Assembly (NCBI RefSeq): GCF_000717475.1
Contig: NZ_JPIK01000012.1
Location: forward strand, 245,814-309,813
Source: Desulfonatronum thiodismutans
Lineage (GTDB): Bacteria > Desulfobacterota > Desulfovibrionia > Desulfovibrionales > Desulfonatronaceae
Length of the DNA stretch: 64,000 nt
Direction: 5' to 3'
Below the pieces are notes generated by a model that saw nothing but the letters and a program-made list of their open reading frames with translations, was not told the origin of the DNA and did not search any database. Both the position numbers and the translations under genes were made by a program. Position 1 is the first letter of the stretch. Each line of letters begins with the position of its first letter. Below are positions 63,752-64,000 of the stretch, one piece after another.

Positions 63752-64000
63752 GGCGTCCTCTCCTTTTGGTGAAATAAAGTGCCGTGCCGATACATCCCCA
63801 GATGATACTGGCGGCCATCAACCAGCGTTGCCCCGTATTGAATCCTGGTGCCATGGGCTGTAGCGCTTGCGCTGGTTCATCTTGGTCAAGGTCGATGTGG
63901 ACCATGGCTCCGTGCCCGGCCAGCCGCGCTTGAATGCTCCAGGTTCCGGTTAAGGCGAGGTCGGGGATGAAGCTGAAACGTCCGTCCTCGTCGCTGTTTC
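63738..64000 (-). CDS. NikL/CbiL-like protein, C-terminal part (5' end beyond window)
   Basis: At least 86 residues: an Ig/carboxypeptidase-regulatory end (NSDEDGRFSFIPDLALTGTW, SIQARLAGHGAMVHIDLDQD), a short linker and one membrane helix (WLMAASIIWGCIGTALYF), then a basic tail. This matches the layout of the NikL-like protein at 47.4 kb but is diverged. The stop lies 13 bases inside the cbiM remnant. It is a metal-import accessory whose CbiM partner is broken. Confidence 0.75.
   Translation of the reverse strand, partial: NSDEDGRFSFIPDLALTGTWSIQARLAGHGAMVHIDLDQDEPAQALQPMAPGFNTGQRWLMAASIIWGCIGTALYFTKRRGRHAHP

Overview
The window reads as GC-rich chromosome of an anaerobic sulfate reducer of the Desulfovibrionales type. 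The best evidence is a two-gene periplasmic [FeFe] hydrogenase of Desulfovibrio architecture (hydA with two ferredoxin-type clusters and the three H-cluster motifs, plus a separate Tat-signal hydB at 56.7-58.3 kb). TAXI/TRAP transport, DUF3450-type Ton operons and FmdE fit the same group. The genus (for example a Desulfonatronum-like alkaliphile) is inference and cannot be settled from this sequence.

Region 1 (0-34 kb) is mostly housekeeping, largely on the minus strand. It holds an RRM protein, tRNA-Val/tRNA-Asp with promoter and terminator, and a cysteine/homocysteine sulfhydrylation pair (cysK, metY) next to an Rrf2 regulator with an inverted-repeat operator. Then come an orphan hyuB with alr, an SLC13-type permease with RCK_C domains, a pseudouridine synthase, a FlgO/FG-GAP lipoprotein-like secreted protein, an RsmF-like methylase, a ClC-CBS channel, ribF, tRNA-Leu, a large M16 protease, an EVE protein, a DUF4139 protein, gap, a GAF protein, a Sel1 protein, trmL, a TAXI TRAP transporter, an M23 peptidase and a TtcA-like PP-loop ATPase.

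Region 2 (34-42 kb) is a NikA/DppA-type five-gene ABC importer. It has a SAM methyltransferase gene translationally linked inside the operon. A second methyltransferase and a Gate-domain membrane protein are coupled to each other and transcribed divergently.

Region 3 (42-56 kb) is one long minus-strand run: DUF3450, ExbB-like, ExbB, ExbD, TonB, TPR, then two successive outer-membrane modules. Each module is a TonB-dependent receptor, then DUF4198, then a NikL-like membrane-anchored protein. In the second module an FmdE gene is added, an orphan periplasmic binding protein precedes it, and the NikL gene survives only as a decayed remnant. This is a Ton-energised metal or metal-chelate uptake locus; nickel or cobalt is the best guess from DUF4198/NikL.

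Region 4 (56-64 kb) has hydAB, a TPR protein, a TM1266-like ACT-fold regulator apparently co-transcribed with a third TonB receptor, and a protein that is 40% histidine. An IS4-type insertion sequence follows, with CTAG target duplication and a frameshifted transposase. It sits beside a broken cbiM/nikM and a NikL-like gene running off the right edge. Regions 2-4 look like a layered metal-acquisition island (outer membrane, periplasm, inner membrane, buffer protein) placed around a hydrogenase, with visible duplication, decay and repeat insertion.
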